DNA of 64,000 bases from Pseudomonas sp. MWU13-2105. Lineage in GTDB: Bacteria > Pseudomonadota > Gammaproteobacteria > Pseudomonadales > Pseudomonadaceae. The stretch lies in NCBI RefSeq assembly GCF_023242315.1, contig NZ_JALLIY010000017.1, positions 1-64,000 of the forward strand. The letters run 5' to 3'. Positions 1 through 7,437 of the stretch are shown one piece after another (positions within the stretch are counted from its first letter, which is position 1; every line of letters starts with the position of its first letter). The position numbers were made by a program, and so were the translations under genes. Below the pieces are notes generated by a model. That model was given only the letters and a program-made list of their open reading frames with translations. It was not told the origin of the DNA and ran no database searches.

Positions 1-66
1 GCCCACGGCAATGCCCCAGAGGTGCAGGGTGCCGAGGGTGGGTTTGAGTTCTGTTTGGGTTGTCAT
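1..66 (-). CDS. Ethanolamine permease, N-terminal fragment
   Basis: Only the first 22 codons lie in the window (MTTQTELKPTLGTLHLWGIA then VG); the gene runs off the left edge. This N-terminus is what I recall for the APC-family ethanolamine permease of pseudomonads, which begins just before a Leu-Trp-Gly motif at the first membrane segment. An AGGA ribosome binding site stands 4-5 bases before the ATG. It follows the aldehyde dehydrogenase gene on the same strand, as expected in an ethanolamine operon in which eutBC (outside the window) make acetaldehyde. The identification rests on a short fragment plus context. Confidence 0.7.
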   Translation of the reverse strand, partial: MTTQTELKPTLGTLHLWGIAVG

Positions 67-189
67 AAGTCCTCGCTTGTCATTTTTATTGTTGGGTTGT
101 TGGACTTGCGGGTATCGATTTTTGGTACAGCGTGCACGCAAAGCCCGTGCCAGAGCGGCCAGGCGTTATTTTCAGGGTGTCAGTGATGG

Positions 190-303
190 CCTCTTCGCGG
201 GCAAGCTTCGCTCCCACAGGTTTTCGGTCGTTTACAGCTTTTGGATTCGACTCGGACACTGTGGGAGCGGAGCTTTTCGGGACGCCGAACCGCCGCGAAG
301 GCG
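190..303. repeat. REP inverted pair (GTGGGAGC class)
   Basis: Two outward copies of a REP-like unit, TTCGCGGGCAAGCTTCGCTC and its diverged inverse GTGGGAGCGGAGCTTTTCGG, flank about 40 bases. They lie between the permease start and the aldehyde dehydrogenase stop. A short stem (ACCGCC/GGCGGT, about 290-306) within it may double as a terminator for the dehydrogenase gene. The rest of 67-313 shows nothing else. Confidence 0.75.
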
Positions 304-313
304 GTCTCAGGGT

Positions 314-1834
314 TTAGAAGAACCCAAGTGGATTGATGTCATAGCTCACCAGCAGGTTCTTGGTCTGCTGGTAATGATCGAGCATCATTTTGTGGGTTTC
401 GCGACCCACGCCGGACTTCTTGTAGCCGCCGAACGCGGCGTGCGCCGGGTACAGGTGGTAGCAGTTGGTCCAGACGCGCCCGGCCTTGATTGCCCGACCC
501 ACGCGGTAGGCGCGGTTGATATCACGGGTCCACAGGCCCGCACCGAGGCCGAACTCGGTGTCGTTGGCAATCGCCAGGGCTTCGGCTTCGTCCTTGAAGG
601 TGGTGATGCTCACTACCGGGCCAAAGATTTCTTCCTGGAACACACGCATCTTGTTGGTGCCCTTGAGCAGGGTCGGCTGGATGTAGTAGCCGGTGGCCAG
701 ATCCCCTTCGAGCTTCTGCACCTGGCCGCCGGTCAGCAATTGCGCGCCTTCCTTCTTGGCGATTTCCAGGTAGGAGAGGATCTTGTCGAACTGCTGCTCG
801 GAAGCCTGGGCGCCGACCATGGTGTCGGTGTCCAGCGGGTCGCCACGCTTGATCTGCTCGACTTTCTTCATCACCACTTGCATGAACTCGTCGTAGATCG
901 ACTCTTCAATGAGGGCACGGGATGGGCAGGTGCAGACTTCGCCCTGGTTGAAGAAGGCCAGGACCAGGCCTTCGGCGGCCTTTTCAATAAAGCTCGGCTC
1001 GGCTTTCATGATGTCGGCGAAGAAGATGTTCGGCGACTTGCCGCCCAGTTCCACGGTGGACGGGATGATGTTCTCGGCCGCGCATTTCATGATGTGCGAG
1101 CCGACCGGGGTCGAGCCGGTAAAGGCGATCTTGGCGATGCGCTTGCTGGTGGCCAGGGCTTCGCCGGCTTCTTTGCCGAACCCTTGCACCACGTTCAGCA
1201 CGCCGGGTGGCAGCAGGTCGCCGATCAGTTCCATCAGTACGGTGATGCCCAGCGGGGTTTGCTCGGCCGGTTTGAGTACCACGCAGTTGCCGGCGGCCAG
1301 GGCCGGGGCGAGTTTCCAGGCGGCCATCAGGATCGGGAAGTTCCACGGGATGATCTGCCCGACCACGCCCAGCGGCTCGTGGATGTGATAGGCCACGGTG
1401 TTGCCGTCGATTTCCGCGGCGCTGCCTTCCTGGGCGCGCAGGCAACCGGCGAAGTAGCGGAAATGGTCAGCGGCCAGCGGAATGTCGGCGTTGAGGGTTT
1501 CGCGCACGGCCTTGCCGTTGTCCCAGCTTTCGGTAATCGCCAGGGTTTCCAGGTTCTGTTCGATACGGTCGGCGATTTTCAGCAGGACCAGCGAACGCGC
1601 CTGGACCGAAGTGGCACCCCAGGCATCGGCGGCGGCGTGGGCGGCGTCGAGGGCCTTGTCGATGTCCTTGGCGTTGGAGCGCGGGAATTCGGCAATGGCC
1701 TTGCCATTGACCGGGGAAGTGTTGGTGAAGTACTGGCCGTCGACAGGCGCGACGAATTCGCCATTGATGTAGTTGCCGTACTTGGCCTTGAACGTAACGA
1801 TGGCGCCGGCAGTACCAGGGTGGGCGTAACGCAT
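314..1834 (-). CDS. exaC: NAD-dependent aldehyde dehydrogenase (ExaC/AldB type)
   Basis: A 506-residue cytosolic aldehyde dehydrogenase that most likely oxidises acetaldehyde, here derived from ethanolamine, to acetate. Visible landmarks are PWNFP with the oxyanion-hole Asn165, Lys188 (cofactor), Glu262 in VELGGKS, and catalytic Cys301 in NQGEVCTC. The C-terminus SYDINPLGFF is typical of the 506-residue ExaC/AldB class. The start at 1834 is chosen because AAGGAG lies 8 bases upstream and the family starts here; the frame stays open further upstream only as high-GC read-through. A sigma-54 promoter lies 67 bases upstream, the permease gene follows, and an AcoR-type activator is divergent. In P. 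aeruginosa the equivalent gene is PA4022 (also described as hydrazone dehydrogenase), so the physiological aldehyde is inferred. Confidence 0.93.
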   Translation of the reverse strand: MRYAHPGTAGAIVTFKAKYGNYINGEFVAPVDGQYFTNTSPVNGKAIAEFPRSNAKDIDKALDAAHAAADAWGATSVQARSLVLLKIADRIEQNLETLAITESWDNGKAVRETLNADIPLAADHFRYFAGCLRAQEGSAAEIDGNTVAYHIHEPLGVVGQIIPWNFPILMAAWKLAPALAAGNCVVLKPAEQTPLGITVLMELIGDLLPPGVLNVVQGFGKEAGEALATSKRIAKIAFTGSTPVGSHIMKCAAENIIPSTVELGGKSPNIFFADIMKAEPSFIEKAAEGLVLAFFNQGEVCTCPSRALIEESIYDEFMQVVMKKVEQIKRGDPLDTDTMVGAQASEQQFDKILSYLEIAKKEGAQLLTGGQVQKLEGDLATGYYIQPTLLKGTNKMRVFQEEIFGPVVSITTFKDEAEALAIANDTEFGLGAGLWTRDINRAYRVGRAIKAGRVWTNCYHLYPAHAAFGGYKKSGVGRETHKMMLDHYQQTKNLLVSYDINPLGFF

Positions 1835-1900
1835 GGTGTGTGTCTCCTTGGCTATTGTGCTTATAAGGGAGTACGCGCTTGAGCGCTTCATAAGCGTAGA

Positions 1901-1915
1901 GCAAAGGTCGGGCCA
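1901..1915 (-). promoter_or_regulatory. Sigma-54 (-24/-12) promoter of the aldehyde dehydrogenase operon
   Basis: Read on the minus strand the site is TGGCCCGACCTTTGC, which differs from the consensus TGGCACG-N4-TTGC at one base and has the exact GG/GC spacing. Transcription should begin about 12 bases downstream (near 1889), giving a leader of about 55 bases before the ATG. The divergent gene encodes a sigma-54 activator of the AcoR/EatR type, so the promoter and activator fit together. Two GACAGT direct repeats (1983-1988 and 2006-2011) upstream are weak candidates for activator sites. Confidence 0.8.
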
Positions 1916-2133
1916 GTGCGTGGTGGGCCGGGCGCCAGAGCCTTTGGCCGAGGTGCGCGGTGACGGATGGCGGGGTTGTTGCGACAGTGGTGATACAGCG
2001 GGGGTGACAGTTTGTACCGGATTTGGCGCGGCCTGTGACTCGGCGGTCGCGGGATGATTGCATTGCTCGCGGCGCTGGAGGATGCTGGGCATCCAGGTGA
2101 ATGCGCACGATATTTTTCGGACACCACGAACCC

Positions 2134-2220
2134 CTGTAGGAGCCGGCTTGCCGGCGATAGCGGCCGATCAGGCGATGCAAGGCTCATTGGTCCCATCGCC
2201 GGAAAGCCGGCTCCTGCAAG
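2134..2220. repeat. REP inverted pair (AGGAGCCGGCTTGCCGGCGA class)
   Basis: Two inverted copies of TAGGAGCCGGCTTGCCGG, the second slightly diverged, are separated by about 40 bases. The element ends 20 bases before the start codon of the eatR-like gene, so it sits in that gene's leader or replaces its core promoter region. Together with the sigma-54 promoter and about 200 bases of otherwise unassigned sequence, it fills the 405-base gap 1835-2239. Confidence 0.8.
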
Positions 2221-2239
2221 GTCGGGAGAATAATAAGAA

Positions 2240-4156
2240 ATGCAGAACAACCATCTGACTCGCCACGCCCAGCAGGTGTTGACCGTGACCCAGGGCAAGG
2301 CCCGTCCGGGCGGCCCCGGCAGTGATCCGTCCATCGCCCGCTCCTGGCTGCGTTGCCTGGAGGACTATCACCTCGACCCCTCGCTGAGCATCGCCCCCAC
2401 CGTGCTCGAACATGGGCGCCTGCTGGAAAGCCGCGAGCACCTGCGCCAGGTCCTGCAGATCGCCGGCAATGAAATGACCAGCCTGCACCAGCAGCTCTCC
2501 GGCGCCGGTCACGCGGTGTTGCTCACCGATGCCCGCGGGGTGATCCTCAACTGCGTTACCGCGCCCGCCGAACGCAAGATCTTCGAGCGCGCCGGCCTCT
2601 GGCTCGGCGCCGACTGGAGCGAAGCCTGCGAAGGCACCAACGGCATCGGCACCTGCCTGGTGGAGCGCCAGTCCCTGACTATCCATCAGGATGAACATTT
2701 TCGCGGTCGTCACACCGGCCTGACCTGTTCCGCGAGTCCGGTCTTCGATCCTCATGGCGAATTGATGGCAGTGCTCGATGTGTCCTCGGCCCGCCCGGAG
2801 GTGTCGCGCCAGAGCCAGTTCCACACCATGGCGCTGGTCAACCTCTCGGCGAAGATGATCGAGAGCTGCTATTTCCTGCGCCATTACGAAAACCATTGGC
2901 TGCTGCGTTTCCACTTGCAGGCCGAGTCGGTGGGGCTGTTCAGCGAGGGTTTGTTGGCGTTCGACGGCGAAGGTCGGATCAGTGCGGTCAACCAGAGTGC
3001 CCTGAACCTGCTGGGGCATGGCCGCAGCGGTTTGCTGGGCCAGCCGGTGGAGGTGTTCTTCGATTGTTCGCTGGATGAACTGCTCGGCCGTGCCAGTGCC
3101 CAGGCCAGTGCCAGTTGGCCGCTGCGCAGCCGCGACGGGCGGGCCCTGTTCGCGGTGCTACGCGGCCAGCCGCGCAGCGTGCCCAAGGTGTTGGTCCCGA
3201 CACCGGCCCCGTTGGAGCGAGCGAAGCTGTCGAGCATCTGTCTCGGCGATCCGGCCTTGCAGAGCGATTTTCGCCGGGCGCTGCGGGTCTTCGAACGCGA
3301 TGTGCCATTGCTGATCAACGGCGAAACCGGTTCGGGCAAGGAGGCCTTCGCCAAGGCGGTGCACCAGTCCAGCCAGCGCGCCGGGAAAGCCTTTGTCGCC
3401 CTCAACTGCGCGGCGATTCCCGAGAGCCTGATCGAAAGCGAGCTGTTCGGTTATCGCGGCGGCAGCTTTACCGGCGCGCGCAAGGAAGGCATGCGCGGCA
3501 AGCTGCAACAGGCCGACGGCGGCACGCTGTTTCTCGATGAGATCGGCGATATGCCGCTGGCTTTGCAGACCCGCTTGCTGCGGGTGCTGGAGGACCGCCA
3601 GGTGGTGCCCATCGGCGGCGAGCCGGAGGCGGTCAATGTGCGCATTATCAGCGCCACGCACCGCAACCTGATGGAGCGGGTCGGCGACGGCAGCTTCCGC
3701 GAGGATTTGTACTACCGGCTCAACGGGCTGGAGGTTGGCCTGCCGGCGCTGCGTGAGCGCAGCGACAAATCGCAGTTGCTGGATTTCCTGTTGGCGGAAG
3801 AGGCCGGCGAGCAGCAGGTATTGATCGACGCGGCGGCGCGTCAGGCGCTGCTGGCATTCGAGTGGCCGGGCAATGTGCGGCAGATGCGCACGGTGTTGCG
3901 CACGCTGGCGGCGTTGTGCGAGGACGGCCGGATCGGTGTTGAGGACCTGCCGGCGCTGATCCGCCAGGCGCGGCCAAGCCTGGTCACGGTGGCGGTCGAC
4001 GAGCCGTCCGCGCATCCCCTGGAAGACGCCGAGCGCCTGGCTTTGCTCAATGCCCTGGAACAGCAGCGCTGGCATATGACCCATACGGCGGAGCAGTTGG
4101 GGGTGAGTCGCAACACCTTGTATCGCAAGTTGCGCAAGCACGGGATCGCCCGCTAG
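2240..4156 (+). CDS. eatR: Sigma-54-dependent transcriptional activator, AcoR/EatR family
   Basis: A 638-residue enhancer-binding protein. Domains in order are a GAF-type sensor (about 80-215), a PAS-like stretch (about 228-310), the AAA+ domain with Walker A GETGSGKE at 361-368, a GSFTGA loop at 408-413 (Ser instead of the usual Ala of GAFTGA, which contacts sigma-54), Walker B GGTLFLDEIG at about 427-436, and a Fis-type helix-turn-helix at the C-terminus (AEQLGVSRNTLYRKLRKHG). It is divergent from the aldehyde dehydrogenase gene, whose promoter is sigma-54 type, so it very probably activates that operon in response to ethanolamine or its product, as EatR (PA4021) does in P. aeruginosa. GGGAG lies 10-15 bases before the ATG. 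The effector is inferred. Confidence 0.93.
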   Translation: MQNNHLTRHAQQVLTVTQGKARPGGPGSDPSIARSWLRCLEDYHLDPSLSIAPTVLEHGRLLESREHLRQVLQIAGNEMTSLHQQLSGAGHAVLLTDARGVILNCVTAPAERKIFERAGLWLGADWSEACEGTNGIGTCLVERQSLTIHQDEHFRGRHTGLTCSASPVFDPHGELMAVLDVSSARPEVSRQSQFHTMALVNLSAKMIESCYFLRHYENHWLLRFHLQAESVGLFSEGLLAFDGEGRISAVNQSALNLLGHGRSGLLGQPVEVFFDCSLDELLGRASAQASASWPLRSRDGRALFAVLRGQPRSVPKVLVPTPAPLERAKLSSICLGDPALQSDFRRALRVFERDVPLLINGETGSGKEAFAKAVHQSSQRAGKAFVALNCAAIPESLIESELFGYRGGSFTGARKEGMRGKLQQADGGTLFLDEIGDMPLALQTRLLRVLEDRQVVPIGGEPEAVNVRIISATHRNLMERVGDGSFREDLYYRLNGLEVGLPALRERSDKSQLLDFLLAEEAGEQQVLIDAAARQALLAFEWPGNVRQMRTVLRTLAALCEDGRIGVEDLPALIRQARPSLVTVAVDEPSAHPLEDAERLALLNALEQQRWHMTHTAEQLGVSRNTLYRKLRKHGIAR

Positions 4157-4195
4157 ACCTGCTTCGGCCTTGAGTACAAGTGCGCCTGTACTGAC

Positions 4196-4290
4196 GCCTT
4201 CGCGGGCAAGCCCTGCTCCTACAGGATTTGTGTTGTAACGCCATGGCACATGTGACGCATAACTGTAGGAGCAGGGCTTGCCAGCGAAGG
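4196..4290. repeat. REP inverted pair
   Basis: Inverted copies of CGCGGGCAAGCCCTGCTCCT and AGGAGCAGGGCTTGCCAGCG enclose about 35 bases between the eatR stop and the mpl start. The long inverted repeat could form a transcript hairpin separating the two genes. Confidence 0.75.
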
Positions 4291-4367
4291 CATCCTTGAG
4301 CCCGAAACTCCAGGTGCGATTTCCCCCGCCCTGGGCTAACCTGCGACCACGTTTTACGAGGTCGACT

Positions 4368-5717
4368 ATGCACATTCATATTCTCGGTATCTGCGGTACG
4401 TTCATGGGTTCGATGGCCGTTCTGGCCAAGGAACTGGGTCATCACGTCACCGGTTCCGATGCCAACGTCTATCCGCCCATGAGTACCCAGCTCCAGGCCC
4501 AGGGCATCGAGCTGACCCAGGGCTACGATCCGGCGCAACTCGATCCGGCCCCGGACCTGGTGGTGATCGGCAATGCCATGTCCCGTGGCAATCCCGCGGT
4601 CGAGTACGTGTTGAACAAAGGCCTGCCCTATGTGTCTGGCCCGCAATGGCTGGCGGACCATGTGCTGCAAGGTCGCTGGGTCCTGGCCGTGGCCGGTACC
4701 CATGGCAAGACCACCACCAGCAGCATGCTGGCCTGGGTACTGGAACACGCCGGCATGAGCCCGGGTTTCCTGATCGGCGGTGTGCCGCAGAATTTCTCGG
4801 TGTCGGCGCGCCTGGGCAGCACACCGTTCTTCGTGATCGAGGCCGATGAGTACGACAGCGCCTTTTTCGACAAGCGCTCCAAGTTCGTCCATTACCGCCC
4901 GCGTACCGCGATCCTGAATAACCTGGAGTTCGATCACGCGGATATTTTCCCGGATCTGGCGGCGATCGAGCGGCAATTCCACCATCTGGTGCGAACCATT
5001 CCGAGCGAGGGGCTGGTGATTCATCCGACCACCGAGCCGGCGCTGCAGCGCGTCATCGAAATGGGCTGCTGGACCCCGGTGCAGACCACCGGCGCCGGCG
5101 GCCAGTGGCAGGTCAAGTTGCTCAGCGAAGACGGCTCACGGTTTGAGGTGATGTTCGACGGCGTGGCCCAAGGCGTGGTCGAATGGGACCTGACCGGCCA
5201 GCACAACGTCGCCAATGCCCTGGCCAGCCTGGCGGCGGCGCGGCATGTCGGCGTGGTGCCGGCGATGGGCATCGCCGCCCTCAGCGCCTTCAAGAGCGTG
5301 AAGCGGCGGATGGAAAAGGTTGCCGAAGTCCATGGCGTGACGATCTACGACGACTTCGCCCACCATCCGACGGCGATTGCCACCACCCTTGATGGCTTGC
5401 GCAAGAAAATCGGCGATGCGCCGCTGATTGCGATTATCGAGCCGCGCTCCAACTCGATGAAGCTTGGTGCCCACCGCGATGGTTTGCCGGACAGCGTGGT
5501 CCAGGCCGACCAGGTGATCTGGTATGCGCCGGCCAATCTTGGCTGGGACCTGGGCGCCACGGCGGCGCTGTGTTCGGTACCTTCCATCGTCAGCGATTCC
5601 CTGGAAGGCATTATCGAACGGGTGAAAAGCCAGGCCAAACCCGGGACCCACGTGGTGATCATGAGCAACGGCGGCTTCGGCGGCCTGCACGGCAAACTGG
5701 CCGAGGCGCTGCAATGA
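4368..5717 (+). CDS. mpl: UDP-N-acetylmuramate:L-alanyl-gamma-D-glutamyl-meso-diaminopimelate ligase
   Basis: Murein-recycling ligase (449 residues) that joins the recovered tripeptide L-Ala-gamma-D-Glu-mDAP to UDP-MurNAc in the cytosol using ATP. The N-terminus MHIHILGICGTFMGSMA is the nucleotide-binding loop of the Mur ligase N-domain. The ATP-binding loop AGTHGKTTTS is at 109-118, and FDHADIFPDL and DDFAHHPTAI are further Mur signatures. The start at 4368 follows ACGAGG; an in-frame extension upstream crosses REP sequence and is not credible. It overlaps ubiX by ATGA, so the two are translationally coupled. Confidence 0.97.
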   Translation: MHIHILGICGTFMGSMAVLAKELGHHVTGSDANVYPPMSTQLQAQGIELTQGYDPAQLDPAPDLVVIGNAMSRGNPAVEYVLNKGLPYVSGPQWLADHVLQGRWVLAVAGTHGKTTTSSMLAWVLEHAGMSPGFLIGGVPQNFSVSARLGSTPFFVIEADEYDSAFFDKRSKFVHYRPRTAILNNLEFDHADIFPDLAAIERQFHHLVRTIPSEGLVIHPTTEPALQRVIEMGCWTPVQTTGAGGQWQVKLLSEDGSRFEVMFDGVAQGVVEWDLTGQHNVANALASLAAARHVGVVPAMGIAALSAFKSVKRRMEKVAEVHGVTIYDDFAHHPTAIATTLDGLRKKIGDAPLIAIIEPRSNSMKLGAHRDGLPDSVVQADQVIWYAPANLGWDLGATAALCSVPSIVSDSLEGIIERVKSQAKPGTHVVIMSNGGFGGLHGKLAEALQ

Positions 5718-6346
5718 ACAATGGACCGGAGCGCATCACCCTGGCGATGACCGGCGCTTCCGGCGCGCCCTATGGCCTGCGCCTGCTCGATTGCCTGGTG
5801 CGCGAGGACCGCGAGGTGCATTTCCTGATCTCCAAGGCCGCGCAGTTGGTAATGGCCACCGAGACCGACGTGGCGCTGCCGGCCAAGCCGCAGATGATGC
5901 AAGCCTTTCTCACCGAATACACCGGCGCGGCAGCCGGGCAGATTCGGGTGTACGGCAAGGAAGACTGGATGTCGCCGGTAGCCTCGGGTTCCGGCGCGCC
6001 GGCGGCGATGGTCGTGGTGCCGTGTTCCACCGGGACCTTGTCGGCCATTGCCACGGGTGCCTGCAACAACCTGATCGAGCGGGCGGCGGATGTCACCCTC
6101 AAGGAGCGCCGCCAGCTGATCCTGGTACCGCGCGAGGCGCCGTATTCGAGCATTCACCTGGAGCATATGCTCAAGCTGTCGAATATGGGTGTGACCATCC
6201 TGCCGGCGTCGCCGGGCTTCTATCACCAGCCGCAGACCATCGATGACCTGGTGGATTTTGTCGTGGCACGGATTCTCAACCTGTTGAATATTCCCCAGGA
6301 CATGCTGCCGCGTTGGGGTGAGCATCATTTGAGCAGCGATGAGTAA
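5714..6346 (+). CDS. ubiX: Flavin prenyltransferase UbiX
   Basis: 210-residue enzyme that attaches a dimethylallyl group to FMN, making the prenylated flavin cofactor of UbiD in ubiquinone synthesis. The FMN-binding TGASGAPYG motif is at residues 13-21, and VPCSTGTLSAIATG and LVPREAPYSSIHLEHM are UbiX signatures. The ATG overlaps the mpl stop (ATGA). The following lipoprotein gene overlaps its end by 8 bases, indicating an mpl-ubiX-lipoprotein transcript. Confidence 0.97.
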   Translation: MNNGPERITLAMTGASGAPYGLRLLDCLVREDREVHFLISKAAQLVMATETDVALPAKPQMMQAFLTEYTGAAAGQIRVYGKEDWMSPVASGSGAPAAMVVVPCSTGTLSAIATGACNNLIERAADVTLKERRQLILVPREAPYSSIHLEHMLKLSNMGVTILPASPGFYHQPQTIDDLVDFVVARILNLLNIPQDMLPRWGEHHLSSDE

Positions 6347-6626
6347 GCCGCTGCTGTGCCTGCTGCTGGTACTGCAACTGGTGGGTTGTGCGACGGTGCG
6401 CACCCTGGATGCCGGCAAGGCCGGGGCGCCGGTGGTGTATTCGGGGATGCGCCTGGACCTGTATGCCTTGCAGGGCGGTTGTTGCGCTTATGACCGCTTC
6501 GGCGCGCAGGCGCCGAGTTATCCCGGGGTGGATCTGCCGGCCAGCGCGTTGCTGGATACGCTGCTGCTGCCGCTGTCGGTGTTGACGGTACTGGGTGTGG
6601 GGTATCAGGCGACAGGTGGGTTGTAG
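6339..6626 (+). CDS. YceK/YidQ-type small lipoprotein
   Basis: A 95-residue protein with a lipoprotein signal: a hydrophobic stretch ending in LVGC, with the lipidated Cys near residue 17. The mature part contains APVVYSGMRLDLYALQGGCC and a hydrophobic segment LLDTLLLPLSVLTVLG, the pattern of the DUF1375 YceK/YidQ family of unknown function. It overlaps the ubiX end, so it is probably expressed as the last gene of that unit. No strong ribosome binding site is visible, consistent with coupling. Confidence 0.85.
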   Translation: MSKPLLCLLLVLQLVGCATVRTLDAGKAGAPVVYSGMRLDLYALQGGCCAYDRFGAQAPSYPGVDLPASALLDTLLLPLSVLTVLGVGYQATGGL

Positions 6627-6647
6627 CGCCTGTAGGGCCGAGTGATG

Positions 6648-6727
6648 AACTGTGGGAGCGGAGCTTGCCCGTGAAGACGGCGGTGAGGCCACTAAAAGCT
6701 TCGCGGGCAAGCACCGCTCCCACAAGG
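6648..6727. repeat. REP inverted pair (GTGGGAGC class)
   Basis: Inverted copies TGTGGGAGCGGAGCTTGCCC and CGCGGGCAAGCACCGCTCCC lie between two convergent genes and may act as a bidirectional hairpin terminator. Confidence 0.8.
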
Positions 6728-6768
6728 TATGCATTTCATTGCTCTGCTGCGGGGGCGATGGGGCCGTG

Positions 6769-7410
6769 TTATTTACCCAGTCGGCGCAACTCGTCCGACT
6801 CGACTATCCGCACGCCATCCTGTTCCTCCAGCGCCAGGCGCCATAGCGCCCGGGCCAGTTGGCAGGCCTCGATGCCGCGATACTTCCCTGGAATCAGTTT
6901 CGACAGCGGCGCCGCCAATTGCTCCGCCAGGCGCGGTTCGATCCGTTCGCCCAGCAGCAACGAAGGCCGGGCGATGGTCAGCTGCGGCCAGTTCTGCGCC
7001 CGCAGCGACTGTTCCATCTCGCCCTTGACCCGGCTATAGAACACCTTGGATTTCGGGTCGGCATCGATGGCACTGACCACGATCAGATGCCGCGCGCCCA
7101 TTTCCCGCGCGCGCTTGCCGAAGGCCACGACCATGTCGTGGTCCACGGCGCGGAACGCTTCTTCGGAACCGGCCAGCTTGATGGTGGTGCCCAGGCAGCA
7201 GATTGCCAGGTCGACACGGCCGCTCAACTGCGGCAGGAAAATCGCTGGGTCACCTACCGGATTCTCCAGGTGCGGATGCTCGGCCAGCGGTCGGCGCGAG
7301 GGCGCCAGTACACGGGTCACCGTCGGCTCGTTGAGCAGGCGGTCAAGTAGATGCTCACCGGTCAGGCCGGTGGCTCCAGCGAGCAGGATATGCTGAGGCG
7401 TCAAGTACAT
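6769..7410 (-). CDS. NAD(P)-binding atypical short-chain dehydrogenase
   Basis: 213 residues with a Rossmann fold. The dinucleotide loop is GATGLTG at 12-18, followed by APSRR (a basic pair suggesting NADP preference) and LICCLGTTIKxAGS-type sequence, then SAIDADPKSKVFYSRVKGEME with the Tyr-x-x-x-Lys pair of the SDR superfamily. It resembles the HTATIP2/NmrA-like oxidoreductases. GGGAGG lies 6 bases before the ATG. Its substrate is unknown and the neighbours give no hint. Confidence 0.85.
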   Translation of the reverse strand: MYLTPQHILLAGATGLTGEHLLDRLLNEPTVTRVLAPSRRPLAEHPHLENPVGDPAIFLPQLSGRVDLAICCLGTTIKLAGSEEAFRAVDHDMVVAFGKRAREMGARHLIVVSAIDADPKSKVFYSRVKGEMEQSLRAQNWPQLTIARPSLLLGERIEPRLAEQLAAPLSKLIPGKYRGIEACQLARALWRLALEEQDGVRIVESDELRRLGK

Positions 7411-7437
7411 AAAATACCTCCCTTGATACTGTTCAGC

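Noticed and set aside
11..1882. Long plus-strand open frame antisense to the aldehyde dehydrogenase gene
   Set aside because: It mirrors the codon pattern of the real gene on the other strand, has no domain, and crosses REP sequence; high-GC shadow.
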